DNA from: Gautieria morchelliformis
Taxonomy: Eukaryota; Basidiomycota; Agaricomycetes; Gomphales; Gomphaceae
Length of the DNA stretch: 64,000 bases
Reading direction: 5' to 3'
NCBI GenBank assembly: GCA_015179125.1
Contig: WHVA01000140.1
Span: forward strand, 124,001-188,000
Shown here: positions 10,716 through 21,217 of the stretch, piece by piece
How positions within the stretch are numbered: the first letter of the stretch is position 1
Layout: every line of letters starts with the position of its first letter
The notes under the pieces: generated by a model
The model's database searches: none
Told to the model about the DNA's origin: nothing
What the model saw: the letters and a program-made list of their open reading frames with translations, nothing else
Made by a program: the position numbers and the translations under genes

Positions 10716-11694
10716 GTTCAGCCTCTATCGAAAGTAACCTGGCCCTCGCCATCTCCTTTTTCACAAGTTCTTTCTCCATCTCAACAGCAGCACGCGAATG
10801 CTCGACACGAGCATGTCCCTCAGCCAGATTGGCCTTCTCCCTCTCTCGTAGCTTCTCAAAGGCCGTGCATGCATTCCTAAGTGCTGCAAAGGTTGCCTGG
10901 GCCTCCGATCGTGCCTCTTCTAATGCATCGTTTCGTTCCTGCTCCATTACCAAATAAAGCCCTTCTCGTGCCTGTATTGCATGGGATTCCATCTGTCCTT
11001 GGACGAGGCCTATCGCCTCAGCCGCTGAGCTGAAGCGAGACACATGAGCTTGCGCCCTCTGGAGGAATTGGCGAGCTTCGGTGCGTTTAGCCCTGGCGAC
11101 GGACACAAGAGCGTCAAGTTCAGCGGATTTGACATTTACTTTCTCGGTTAACTCTGCGAGGTGGAGTCGCTCACAGTGCACCTTATCGAGTGCCTCCGTG
11201 AGCCGATCGCTGATTGCGTTGGCCCTCGCTTTAGCGTCCAGGCATGCAGCAGCACAGGTGGCCTGGACAGCAGTAGTGGCCAACAAGCTGCTTATGACCG
11301 CCGCCTGCTCCTGATTGATAACATCTAATTCCTGCTGAGCCGTTTGCAACAGCCCGTCCTCAAGGGCTTGCATGGTTTCCCTCTCTTGCTGCACTTCTAG
11401 CCAATGCATCCTGAACATGATTGTTGCTCCTCGCCGGATCAACGCCTGCTTTTTCTTCTGAGCTTTCATGTTCGTCTTCCAAGCTGATTTCTCCTCATCG
11501 AAGAGTGTCCTCTCTAGCTCGAGAGCGTCTTTCATAGCATTGAGCTTGGTTTCTTTCAGTAGAAGGTCGTTCACTGATGGGAGCGCGCCTGTGACGGCGC
11601 GCTTGTGGTCTGGAAGAGCCGCCTCGGGGAGCTGGAAGTTGTTCTGGAATGCATTGAACTTTCTATCTCTCTTTAGACAGAGGACGGGATACAT
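10716..11694 (-). pseudogene. coiled-coil protein gene, 3' end replaced by Gy2
   Basis: An open frame of about 326 host-derived residues begins at the Met near 11694 (MYPVLCLKRDRK). From about residue 45 it is an almost unbroken Glu/Lys/Gln/Ala-rich helix with heptad character (KDALELERTLFDEEKSAW, QEQAAVISSLLATTA, EKLREREKANLAEGHARV). No catalytic motif, signal peptide or membrane segment is seen. I do not recognise the family; long coiled coils of this kind act as structural or scaffold proteins. The frame then runs directly into the Gy2 LTR, which supplies a foreign tail, so the natural C-terminus is lost here. Confidence 0.55.
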
Positions 11695-12133
11695 CAGCCA
11701 TGTTTCAACCAGGAAACAGCAAGTTCCATGCCTTAAAGCTGTTCAATAGCTTCCTCTTAATATTCTTTGCTTTCGTGATCAAGTTGAGATGCATAGTATC
11801 GTACGTGTTCTGAGAGGGGCTGCCGAGGTATGTTGTGCGTAGTATAGAGAAGACTCTCAGTGCACGTACGTGGTGGTCGGAAGGAGAGAAAAGTGCTTGT
11901 GGCTGGTCCGCTACGGGGGTAATGATGTTTTCGAGGCGGACTCGTAGACCGAGACAGTTGCATGGTGTTTGGCTCTAGCCACGGCCAGCCACACCTACAT
12001 GTCAACGTTCTGAGGTAACATATGTTAATAATTGTAACAGTAGCCATAGCACGATACAATAACCTGATGCTAGCCTGTGCGGGTGTCGACACACTGAACT
12101 CTAGAGGCATGATGGTGACGTGGGGGAATTTGG

Positions 12134-12313
12134 CTATGATGTTCCGAACCTGAAGCTCGTGAACGGGAAAGAGCATCCGATCTTGGTGCCTTGTGGGGCT
12201 TCGCTGCATTCTTTGCCGCATATTTCAGAAGCGGGGCTAGAAGCTCTTTGCTTGGCTAGACAGGCAAGTACGCAGGATAGACATGAAGCGGACACGAGGC
12301 TGATAGAAGTCAT
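12134..12313 (-). CDS. small cysteine-containing ORF, possibly secreted
   Basis: A 59-residue ORF beginning MTSISLVSASCLSCVLACLA, a short hydrophobic N-terminus that could be a signal peptide, followed by a Cys-containing tail (about six Cys in all). Small secreted Cys-rich proteins are common in basidiomycetes, but such an ORF can arise by chance. No TATA box or intron supports it. Confidence 0.2.
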   Translation of the reverse strand: MTSISLVSASCLSCVLACLAKQRASSPASEICGKECSEAPQGTKIGCSFPFTSFRFGTS

Positions 12314-12359
12314 ATTGACTAGGGGACAATGAGGGAAGTAGGGGGATTGTTCTTCGTGA

Positions 12360-13260
12360 GCGATGCATCTGTTCCAAAGTGTTTAATAGTGGTATATGCA
12401 GGGTATATTTGAACTAACCGGATGCGTTGGGTGACCTTCGACCAGGGCCCTCTCCCACTCTATTCTCATTGAGTTTAAGGTGAGACGACGCGGAAATTGC
12501 TCATACGCGTGTTCTTACAGGCGTTGTTAAAGGGGTAGTACATTGCAGAGTCCCGGTTTGGAACTCACTTTGCCAGACGAAAGAACTTTGAGGCTCATGA
12601 GCTATGACATCCCTTATCGCAGGATATTGTCCGATAATTTCTTCCACAAGTATTGGGGATCCATTTCCAAGGATAAAGTCGTCTGTTTGATGAAGTTATG
12701 ACATGGGAGAGGCAAGTTAGACACTAGTAAAGCTGTCAGAAATTCGAGCTAACCATTAGGATAGTCAACTGATGGGGCATATAACTACGGTCGAATGACA
12801 GCACCTTTAATACTGGCTCGAAATTAGGATCATCTGATACTTAGGTTACAATCAATTGTCGGATGAGAGTCTCTGTAGGTGGTTGCTTACTGGACCTCCA
12901 ATGGTTCACGGTCAATTCCGTGGGCCCAATTCAGTTCTGCTCCGGTGGATGGACTCTAAAGATCTATCTAACTCTTTACTATACTGTGCTATGACCCTTG
13001 CTGTTCAACTACAAATCAAACCTATACGTTAGGTCGAACAGGTGTATGTATGTGCTTGCACGGTACTAACTAGAGCGGCGACTGAGTCAACTTCACGACC
13101 CACCTTTACCCGTCCTTCTTCTCATTACTGTAGTTCCAGCCTTCTCAGACGAGTCGGATCGTGCTGGTGTCTGTCGACAAGTTTCAAGGGTATACATCCA
13201 TTGTCACGTTTCCGTTTAAAAGACAGGGTCTGCCCATACTTATAGCTCGTCTGTTTTCAC
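12360..13260 (-). other. exon-like fragments of an unidentified minus-strand gene
   Basis: No long ORF, but the minus strand shows coding-like pieces flanked by splice-like signals: about 12750-12840 (PNFEPVLKVLSFDRSYM, then GTTAGC) and about 12560-12690 after a CAAACAG acceptor (either MDPQYLWKKLSDNILR and a stop, or ILGNGSPILVEEIIGQYPAI in another frame). Frames do not join cleanly at the upstream boundary, so this may be a decayed gene. No function can be assigned. Confidence 0.3.
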
Positions 13261-13283
13261 TGCTCGACGAGGGAAGGGACTAG

Positions 13284-13637
13284 ATGGTCGGTCATGTGTG
13301 GTTCGAAATATTTGGGACAGCGTCAAAACATATGCCAGTGATTCTCAATGCTCGCTATGATGGCATCATCGGTGTCAAGCGAGCGTACGTTTTCGCAGGA
13401 GTCACCATCACAAAACGCCGTAACCGCTTGCGGGGCGATGTGGTCGAAGCCCTTCAAGTAGTCAAATGTGCACTGCATAATGACATGCTAGTACGTGAGC
13501 CTGGCTCGGGTTTGAAGTTGGAAATAGAGCTGTTGATCGAAGAGGATGGTCTGGCGGCATCAACCAGCGAGGGCAACCACGACAGCTTCGAGTTTGAGAG
13601 TGATTGCGAGTGCGAACTGCAAGATCGATATACTTGA
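13284..13637 (+). pseudogene. hAT transposase C-terminal remnant
   Basis: A 117-residue ORF whose first part resembles the hAT dimerisation tail: YVFAGVTITKRRNRLRGDVV then EALQVVKCAL, close to the fungal pattern FSxxxxTxxxRRNRLxPxxxEALQxLK. An acidic tail follows. The upstream transposase domains are absent. Downstream (13700-13800) is a G/C-rich stretch (GGGCAGGGCCCGGCT on the minus strand) like the subterminal sequence of hAT elements. Confidence 0.5.
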
Positions 13638-13639
13638 TG

Positions 13640-14449
13640 ATGAAGATGATATGTGGCTATATTGGTAGGATAACTACAATATAAAAGTCTATGCTAGGTT
13701 CCCCACCAACAGGCCGCGGCCAAGCTGGGCTTAGCCCGAGCTGCTGTTAAGCTGGGCTCAGGATTTAGCAAGCCAGGCTGAGCCGGGCCCTGCCCATCAC
13801 TAAGTTTCGGTATCTTAGGGGGAGTGAAGACTGCCGGCCGCAAGGGCATAGTAGAACAAGGTTGAAGGAGAGTGAAAAGCGCAAAGCGTGAAGTTTTTAT
13901 ACTTATCCACTTGCCGCAGTGCACGTAACCTACTTCGGCTATGTTGACCGGACCACTCGGAAACCACGGTGCGACCTTCTCAGAAAGCAAATTGGGCTAA
14001 ACTTCGTGGTCATTCCTTCCGCACAGACGTGAGGCCTGAGGGGCCAGAGGCGTAACGGCCAAGTTGAAAAAGAATAAGAAAAAGTAAACCAAGAGCTAGA
14101 ACTTAACAAACACAATTGATGTCAGAAGCTGGAACATAGGATACCGAAGAAACTAGTTGAAGACGGGGTCCACACAGTTCGACTTCCAGCGCCGTTCGGG
14201 GTTATATATGACTCCTGTCAAGGATATGCCGGCTTGGCGACCCTCTGCCTCAAAACGTCATACTTCGGCTCGCGACCTCGGGATGGCCAGAATAAGTAGC
14301 GGAGCGCTTACACCCGTCCGGGGCAAATATGCTCTATTGTTAGCATAGCTGCTGTCGCAGAGCCTGGGGAGAATACTCAAAAAGGCCTCCGATACCAGAA
14401 ACGCAAAGTCGAATAGCAACAAGAATTAACGGAAGTGACGCGCTATGTA
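13640..14449. other. intergenic, hAT-end-like at its left
   Basis: 13700-13810 has GGGCTTAGCCCGAGC, GGGCTCAGG and GGCTGAGCC words resembling a hAT terminus. The rest, up to the NOP53 stop codon, has only short featureless ORFs. Confidence 0.4.
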
Positions 14450-16101
14450 CTACTCGAACCGCTTCCATGCGTGCTTCTCGTATTCCTTGATCCTTGTTCT
14501 GCGGCGCTTTGGTCTGGTGCAGATGTGAGTAAGTTATGCAACACTGAGCAAATAAACTTTGCACGCACAATACGGGAACGCGTGGTTCAACAAGAGCGCG
14601 GTGCTGAAGGCTGAGGAATCGGTCCCGGAACAGGTTGCCTTGTGGCTGTCAACATCACGATCATTACCATGTGCCGTGGAAATCAGACCAATGGTTGCGT
14701 ACCTTCAACTCCCTGAGGCTCTCAGTGAGCTCTTCGCCTAGCTGGACATCAACCTGACCCTCCTGGATGCGGTGTTTGCCCAGTCTCTGACCAATCAGAC
14801 CGCGGTGCTTGACAAGCTCTGCTCGAGCAGCGCGCCGAGCCTCAAGTGCTGCTAGGCGCCGCCGTACAGAGACGGCCACCTGGGCGCGAAGGGATTTAGC
14901 GGACGACATCGCTGCAAGGAAGCGTTTATGGCGGCGATGGTCAAGAAGCGCACGTCTCTGTAGTATTTTCAGAGGTCGGATCAAATTGGCAACAAAAGAT
15001 AAAATGGGACGTTCCTCAGCAAGAATCTGCGCTGCCTTGCGTCGTTGTTTTTGTGTCTTACGGACAGGAACCTTGGGGACGACCCTGTCCTGGGGGACTT
15101 CTGTACCATTCTCTCCCTCAACAGCTGTGTCTTCAGAGTCGATAACCATTCCAGAGGCTCCGCTTTCTATTCCTGCAGCAACCGTCTGGCGGGCCGCCGC
15201 CATACGCTGTTTGACCCCTTCAAACTTGGCAGCATCGGCTTCCAGGCGAAGTTCTCTCTCATGTGCCGTAAGAAGAAGCTCTCTGTGGGCGGTCTCTAAT
15301 GGATTGTATGAGGTGCCTTGGTGAGGCGGAGCAACCGCAGGCAATTCAATGCCACTGTGAGGATGGACGGTATCTGGCGCCTGGACAGATGACTTAGATA
15401 TAGGACGAAGGTGTACATAATGACGCACCTTGATACTTGGACGCGATACCAGGGGTAAAAGAAATTCTTCTGGATCAGTGTACTTCCCTTTCCCTTTGAC
15501 ACGATCGCGCGCAGCTGCACTTGTATCCTCCCAAACATTATACGTGCCGCTTCTCTTTACAGCCTCCGTAGGTTCCAGCATCGCAGAACCCGCGCCGAGC
15601 TGTGAAGGGTCGAGGAAACTGTTGAAAGGCCCTTTGACCTTTCGCTTGCCCATCCGCAAAAGACGACCTTTCTCTTCACGCGATACCAAAGTGTGCGGTT
15701 TTTGGGACGCACGAGAGAAGACGGCAGGGAGAGCAGAACGTTGGGCGAGAATTTTGGACGATATTAGCTGGGAGCGGTCATATTTTGGTAGGGTACGCTT
15801 GACTGAAAAAAAAAGTGAGCTGAATCTACGACGAGCTTTTCAACTAGCCCACGTTGTTCATCTCCTTTCACATCTATTTGAAACAAGTCTTGGTTGGCCT
15901 TTTGATGAAGCTGGGCGCTGTAGAAAATGTCAGTCAAAGTACAAGTTGCCTAAAATGAGCTGACCCAGTGAGTCTCTCCTCGTCGCGTAGGCTGTCTATT
16001 CCAGCTTCGATCTCCCCGATATCCACATTTTTACGCCATGCCCTTTTTCCTTTTCTACTAGGCTGTGAGTGCTGCGAAGGAGCACCAACCGTCTTGGACA
16101 T
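14450..16101 (-). CDS. NOP53: ribosome biogenesis protein Nop53 (GLTSCR2 family)
   Basis: Five exons on the minus strand: 15965-16101, 15853-15917, 14703-15802, 14569-14645 and 14450-14513. They join in frame to 480 residues plus TAG; introns are 47, 50, 57 and 55 bp. The N-terminus has the family block SRKGKRAWRKNVDI and a D-x-KGDE stretch; the middle is Lys/Arg/Ala-rich and helical; the C-terminus has LGKHRIQEGQVDVQLGEEL, GNLFRDRF and the terminal IKEYEKHAWKRFE that marks Nop53. In yeast Nop53 acts in the nucleolus on pre-60S particles, recruiting Mtr4 and the exosome for 7S pre-rRNA trimming. The start is the Met just before the conserved RKGKRAW block. It appears intact. Confidence 0.9.
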
Positions 16102-16440
16102 GACGAACGACGGTTTCCTACTCCGCTTTCGTTAGCGTTTCTCACGGCACCATAAGCGCCAGGCACACCAAAAGCGGGAATAGACGGTACCCAGAAAAAC
16201 GCGATGGGTCCAGTTAATTTCCCGTTCGGTGCGCCCCTACTTGAACTTACTGTAGAGTTGATGGCAATTGGGAGTCTGTGAAATCTTCCTGCCGCTCCAT
16301 CTTCTGCTTCTTTGACGTGGAGCCTACGGCCTACAGCCTGACCAAGCTCTTTTGTACTTACTAATCTAATTGACTGTTTAAGTACTTAGGGCAGCCGATG
16401 TATGCATGTAGCAATTTCAGTTACTGTAGGGGCGTTCAGT
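16102..16440. other. NOP53 upstream region
   Basis: Sequence upstream of the NOP53 start with no gene. It should hold the NOP53 promoter, but no convincing TATA box is seen, as is common for ribosome-biogenesis genes. Confidence 0.4.
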
Positions 16441-16544
16441 CCCGAGAGAAGCTCACAAGCAGAAGCTTGAAAAAGCTGCCCTAGGGGTTGCTTCTAAGTT
16501 CTACCAGCGGTCGCAAGCGCCCAAAGCTGCTGGTCCGGCCTTCG

Positions 16545-16600
16545 GCCACACTTTTCTGAGTTGCCCATTGTGTACACAATGAGCAACTCAAGGTGTGGCT
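16545..16600. repeat. 56-bp imperfect palindrome
   Basis: The core GAGTTGC.CATTGTGT facing ACACAATG.GCAACTC (16558-16589) is a 32-bp inverted repeat with one mismatched pair. It is flanked by gccacac and gtgtggc, which extend the pairing. It could be the centre of a small foldback element. Confidence 0.6.
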
Positions 16601-17683
16601 GCGCAGTAAAGCTTCCGAGTCACAGCTGTCACGCCGCTTTGTAAGCGCAAACTGTGACCAGTGACAAGCGCATCACGGAACTTCTGGGGAAACGCGGTTT
16701 CGAGGAAGCGTAGTTTACAAGGAGGAGAGCGAACAAGAGAGCAGCGTCAGCCTCAACCGGAGTGTACATGTGTCTCCTGGCGTAGCGCCGCGGGGGAGCC
16801 GGAGCCGGATGGGTGTAAGATACGCTACTTCTCTGAATAAACCAACATACAATACCAATATAATTCCATACAAAGGTTAGGAAAGGAGTTGTCTACATAA
16901 ACTGATCCATCCACCAAAAAGATTCGAACTACCCCTTTGTTCCACAAGCAGCAGTGACCCTGGTTGTACACGCTGCTTCTCAGCAGAGGTTTGGACGTTG
17001 GGCCAGTCGGGCGGAGCTTTAATGTGCTTCCCTGTCGCCGTTACGGAAAGACAGTCCAAGCCTTACGTATTACGCGCCCATTGTAAGTATGTAGGTATGG
17101 CATATGCCAGTGATGGTCAGACCAACTTGATCTTGATACCAAATGCCAATTGACACGCACTGCCAACAAACGTACGATCGTGATCGGGCAAGGCTTTGGC
17201 ATGTCAGTAAGATCTGAGATCAACTGAATTGAAAATATTAGACACATGGCACTAAATATTCAGTTGAGGTAATATGTAAACACTAGCGTAACCAGACCAA
17301 CTGATGTCATCATGCTAATACAGCATCTGTGCCCCACCAATGTATACTGTAATGGTTTATCTGGTTTATCGTAACTCAAGTGACAGAGGACGTCTGAGTA
17401 TGTTGTAGAACCCTGGTTGTAAGCGATTTTGAATGTCCATCATCAACGTTCTAATCTGGCCACAGGGACTGTGTAGTACTTGAAACTCCGCTGTTCCACT
17501 TACACTGCACGCACTGAGTTGTATAGCTCTAAGAATAAAAATGCTGTTGCGCTAGAGGCATGCCACCTGTCAGAGCTATCATCCTCTTCATTATGTACCC
17601 GACCGGGTCTCAGCTCGGGCGGGTTCACTATATATGTATCTGACTTGACTCTTCCCGACTCCCTGCACTTGTCTGCTGAAAGC
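16601..17683. other. upstream region of the MFS gene
   Basis: No gene is seen. Short ORFs here show no domain. The right end holds the likely promoter of the MFS gene, with a TATATAT run at about 17628-17635. Confidence 0.45.
17626..17640 (+). promoter_or_regulatory. TATA box of the MFS transporter gene
   Basis: The run ctatatatgtat lies about 50 bp upstream of the ATG at 17684, followed by a pyrimidine-rich stretch (cttgactcttcccgac) suited to transcription starts in basidiomycetes. This spacing is the reason for preferring the 17684 start over the in-frame one at 17480. Confidence 0.45.
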
Positions 17684-19695
17684 ATGCCCTCTGTTGCTGA
17701 AAGCATGCCCTCTGTTGCTGAAAGCATTCCCTCTGTCGATGCTACTGTAGTCGAACCACCAAGTGAAAGCGAAAAGCCGCTTGATCCCTCAGATGGCCCA
17801 GGCGGACAAGAGGCGAACACGTCTAGCGGTTCCCCTCACGGTGCCTTTCCCGAAGGCGGATGGGTCGGTTGGTTGACAGTTATTGGAGGGTAAGAATTTC
17901 CTTTCCACCTGGTTTCCTCTCTGATTTTCATAACCAGTACCATGGTCCTCTTCTCCACTTTTGGCGCTATACAATCGTTCGGGGTGTTTCAAGACTACTA
18001 CACTGTGAGTTCATGCCCTTCGTCTCGCGTGCATGTTAAACACCATATCAATAGAGGGTATCTCTTGACAACAAGACGGCTTCTGACGTGAGTTGGATAG
18101 GGTCATTTCAAGTATTCCTCCTTTTTGCCATGGGACTCTTCTCCGGGAAAATGTTCGACGAAGGCCATTTCCATGTTCTCATGCTAGCAGGATCGTTCAT
18201 ATATCTCCTATCGTGAGTTCTCAGTCCTTTTCAACTGCAATTATTTTAATTTTACTCACATGTGGTGTGCGAAATGTTCAGGACCTTTATGATATCCCTG
18301 ACGCAACCTCATCACTACTATCAAACATTCCTCTGCCAAGGTGTCGGCGTTGGCCTTGGCATGGGTCTACTATTTCTGCCATCTTTATCAGTATCTTCAC
18401 ATTATTTTCGTGCTCGTCGCTCCCTTGCCATGGGTGTTATTTTCTCAGGTATTGTCATTCTTAGACAACTTTGACCACAGAATGTGACGAGATGAATAGG
18501 ATCTTCGATCGGTGGTGTCGTCTATCCACTTATGCTCAATAAGCTATTCTATGGTAGAGCTGGGTTTGCCTGGGGAGTGAGGTACGCTTCCATGCCAGTG
18601 GAACATTTGGAACATTTCATATCTGTGTTACAGAGCGGCTGCCTTTGTGATGACAGGTCTTCTCCTGGCTGCCAATTTAATTATGAAGACTCGGCTTCCC
18701 ACTCAGAAAACCAGGCCGAAGCCTAACATTGGAAAAATAATGACAGATATTCCATATTGGATCTGCGTATTTGGGTAGGTCTAGTCTATTTCAGTCGTCG
18801 TCGACACTTCAACCACTTTTACAGCGGTTTTCTGATTTTCTGGGGTTTATTCTTCCCGAGTATGTGGTCTTACACCTCTATATTAGGCGTTGAGGGCTCA
18901 CTTCACTCCAGTCTTCTATTTGCAATTATTCGCCGTGCTGCACGGCGTTCCCCAGGATTTGGCTTTTCATTCGGCAAGTTTCACCATTTACCGCTGAGAT
19001 TTATTTACTGATTACATTTGCTTTCAGATCACCATCATGAATGCGGCCTCCCTACTTGGAAGGACGATCCCTAATTTTATTGCTGACTTGTACGGTCCTT
19101 TCAATGGTCAGCCATTACGGCCCCGTGGCGCCGTTCACCGCTGAACCCTTTCTTACCCCCGCAGTAATAATACCAATGAGTTTCGTGTCGGGAGCCCTCA
19201 TTTTTGCGATGTTCGGAGCCGGAAGTCAAGGCGGAACAATCGTATTCGCACTCTTATACGGATTTTTTTCGGGAGGATGTTGGTGCATCCAGTGTTCTTA
19301 TGTTCACCATCCTGATGTTTCTTGCATAGTTCTTTCACTCATCGCGCCGACCCTCGCGTCGTTCTCCACTAATGTCAACGAGGTCGGGTACGTGGAATAG
19401 GCAGGGAACCACACAGTTAACCGTCTCATAAACTCGGCTTTAGGTCCCGCATAGGGATTGCAACGTTTGTGATGGCGTTCGCTTTGCTCACAGGAACACC
19501 CATCGATGGTGCTCTGCTGCAACCACCTGCCTATTCCTGGTTTAGACCCATTGTCTTCAGTGGTGTGAGTCCGTTTATAACCCACTGTACGTTCTGTTTC
19601 AAACTTGAGTGCAGGTGGTTGTTCTCTCCGGGACCGGTTTCCTCGCTTTGTCGCGGTTTTTGGTGACAAAGAAAAGGGGTACATGGCGTGTTTGA
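17684..19695 (+). CDS. MFS monocarboxylate-transporter-like permease
   Basis: Thirteen exons: 17684-17889, 17938-18004, 18055-18212, 18282-18448, 18500-18581, 18634-18774, 18825-18859, 18912-18973, 19028-19106, 19165-19278, 19330-19387, 19444-19564 and 19615-19695. They join in frame to 456 residues. The MCT signature EGGWVGWLTVIGG opens TM1, and a SWIGSFQVF block precedes TM2. Further segments (LCQGVGVGLGMG, YGFFSGGFLSLIAPTLASFS, EVGSRIGIATFVMAFALLTG) fit a 12-TM plasma-membrane carrier of the MCT/riboflavin-transporter-like class; the substrate cannot be told from sequence. The N-terminal cytosolic tail has three copies of a seven-residue repeat (MPSVAES). The eighth intron uses a GC donor (GCAAGT, 18974). 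An upstream in-frame start at 17480 would add 68 residues. Confidence 0.88.
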
Positions 19696-20012
19696 GTTTC
19701 CATTCATTTGGAAGGCCTCCGCTCCTAATGATCTTCTTGGGATACTCTTCACTGCACGTTCGAGCCATATGAGCAGCATCTAAGAGCATCATGCATGTGC
19801 ATAGCATGGGGTATATTTACGCACGACCAGTACACCAAGCACGGCAGCCTCAGACTTTACAGTCTATCGATCGCACGGATTCGAACACCCGACAACGGGA
19901 GGCAATTAGAAATGCTGAGTCTCTTGCCATGGGTTGGTAATATGATTGAGTTCCTAGAGTGTCACATCTTGTCGCATTTGCTGTATTGTGTCCCAACATT
20001 GCTTCCAGAATT
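19696..20012. other. intergenic, no gene seen
   Basis: Downstream of the MFS gene. Minus-strand ORFs overlapping it are shadows of the transporter or featureless. Confidence 0.4.
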
Positions 20013-20372
20013 CTAACGCACATTAATATGTATTTTGGCCTGAACTGAGTGATAGGCTGCAGCAGCGATAGGGTGGAACTTCGGATGAAACATGAACCTC
20101 CACCTGTCTCCATAGCACAGTACGAGGAAGCGCCATGTGAATCCCACTCCATGGACAAGAAGATGATGGCTTGAACACAATGGACGCCAAAATAGAAACA
20201 GCGTACCGTACAGGTCACCTAGCGTAGGGAAGTCGTAGCGATCGGAGCAGTTAGATGACCTTCTCTCAAATAGCCCTTGATCAGCGACGGCCGGAGAGTT
20301 GACAATCGCTATTGGCCGTTCCAGAGCTTTGATGCAGGCGAGGTTACCTGAACGAAAGACATCCATCGACAT
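20013..20372 (-). CDS. unidentified ORF, possible 3' exon
   Basis: A 119-residue minus-strand ORF ending FMFHPKFHPIAAAAYHS and a short tail. The middle (LYGTLFLFWRPLC) could be read through a short intron. No family is recognised, there is no upstream exon I can join, and codon usage does not prove it is real. Confidence 0.2.
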   Translation of the reverse strand: MSMDVFRSGNLACIKALERPIAIVNSPAVADQGLFERRSSNCSDRYDFPTLGDLYGTLFLFWRPLCSSHHLLVHGVGFTWRFLVLCYGDRWRFMFHPKFHPIAAAAYHSVQAKIHINVR

Positions 20373-20721
20373 GCGAATTATGCACCTTCGGAATCGAGGT
20401 CGATCGCGTAACCAGAATGAGGAAGAAAATACACGCTATTGCTCCAAGAACGATGTCAGGCTGTTTATATGAGAGTACCCTTCATAGGGAGCTTCTTCTG
20501 TAAGTCAATGCGGGTCTACCTTTACAATTACGGGGCAGTAGTTCTGTCCAATTGGTGTGGCGGCTAAGTGTGGATATCTTCTCGTCTTTACAGAGACGTT
20601 TTGGAACGGTTAGCTGACAACTGGAAAGCTGCAGTGGTAGATTGTTGTGATTGAGATATATGGATGGCTCTGATCCCCACGGGCTGTGTGGGAGTGTGGG
20701 AGGCTTATGTAAACGGTTTGG

Positions 20722-20889
20722 TGAGTCGCGTGCGCGCACTCGTACCTCGCTTATGCTCCGATGTAGCTAATTATGTAAACAGCTCGTCATAAGTGGTCGA
20801 CTTGACCAGCGGAAGAAAACGGTTTTACTCAGCACTTTAAGAGGCCAGAGCCATAGAACGATGCAGGAGGGATTGATTCCATGAAACGC
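20722..20889. repeat. dispersed 170-bp repeat, copy 1
   Basis: From gtgcgcgcactcgtacctcg to gaaacgcga this segment is about 93% identical to 61386-61552. Neither copy has an obvious ORF or LTR ends. It may be part of a low-copy transposon or duplicated host sequence. Confidence 0.65.
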
Positions 20890-21217
20890 GAAGCGTCGCA
20901 GAGGTTGTGGACAACTAATGACGCGACGGTGGCCATTTATGTAGTTCACAAGCGGCGCGCTACAGCCGGCTGCCAAGCCAGTGCGGGAAACGGGTCCCAC
21001 GTGCCGCTGAAGCGTGCCTTCAACGACGCGAGGGACCCCCAGATCGTAGGCCGGCGTCGCCTTCGCCAACGCGGTCGGGGTCGGGGTCTGTGCTGGAGGC
21101 AGAAGCAAAAACGCGGGGCACTCACGTAAGCTCACTCCGGCATCGGCCGGGACGGCGCGATGGTGACTCGAACCTGTGAATCTGAAATCTACATCTGCTC
21201 GCCACCTTTCCGTGTCC
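20890..21217. other. TyrRS upstream region
   Basis: GC-rich sequence before the tyrosyl-tRNA synthetase start. A plus-strand ORF (20881-21129) is Arg-rich and featureless. No TATA box is seen, consistent with a housekeeping promoter. Confidence 0.4.

Noticed and set aside
17480-17683. Start of the MFS protein at 17480
   Set aside because: In frame, but it lies upstream of the TATA box at about 17628 and adds a stretch with no family similarity; the Met at 17684 is preferred.
21150-21200. tRNA-like B box (GGTTCGAGTC on the minus strand) before the TyrRS gene
   Set aside because: The flanking bases do not pair into a T stem and there is no acceptor or anticodon arm; it overlaps the TyrRS start region.
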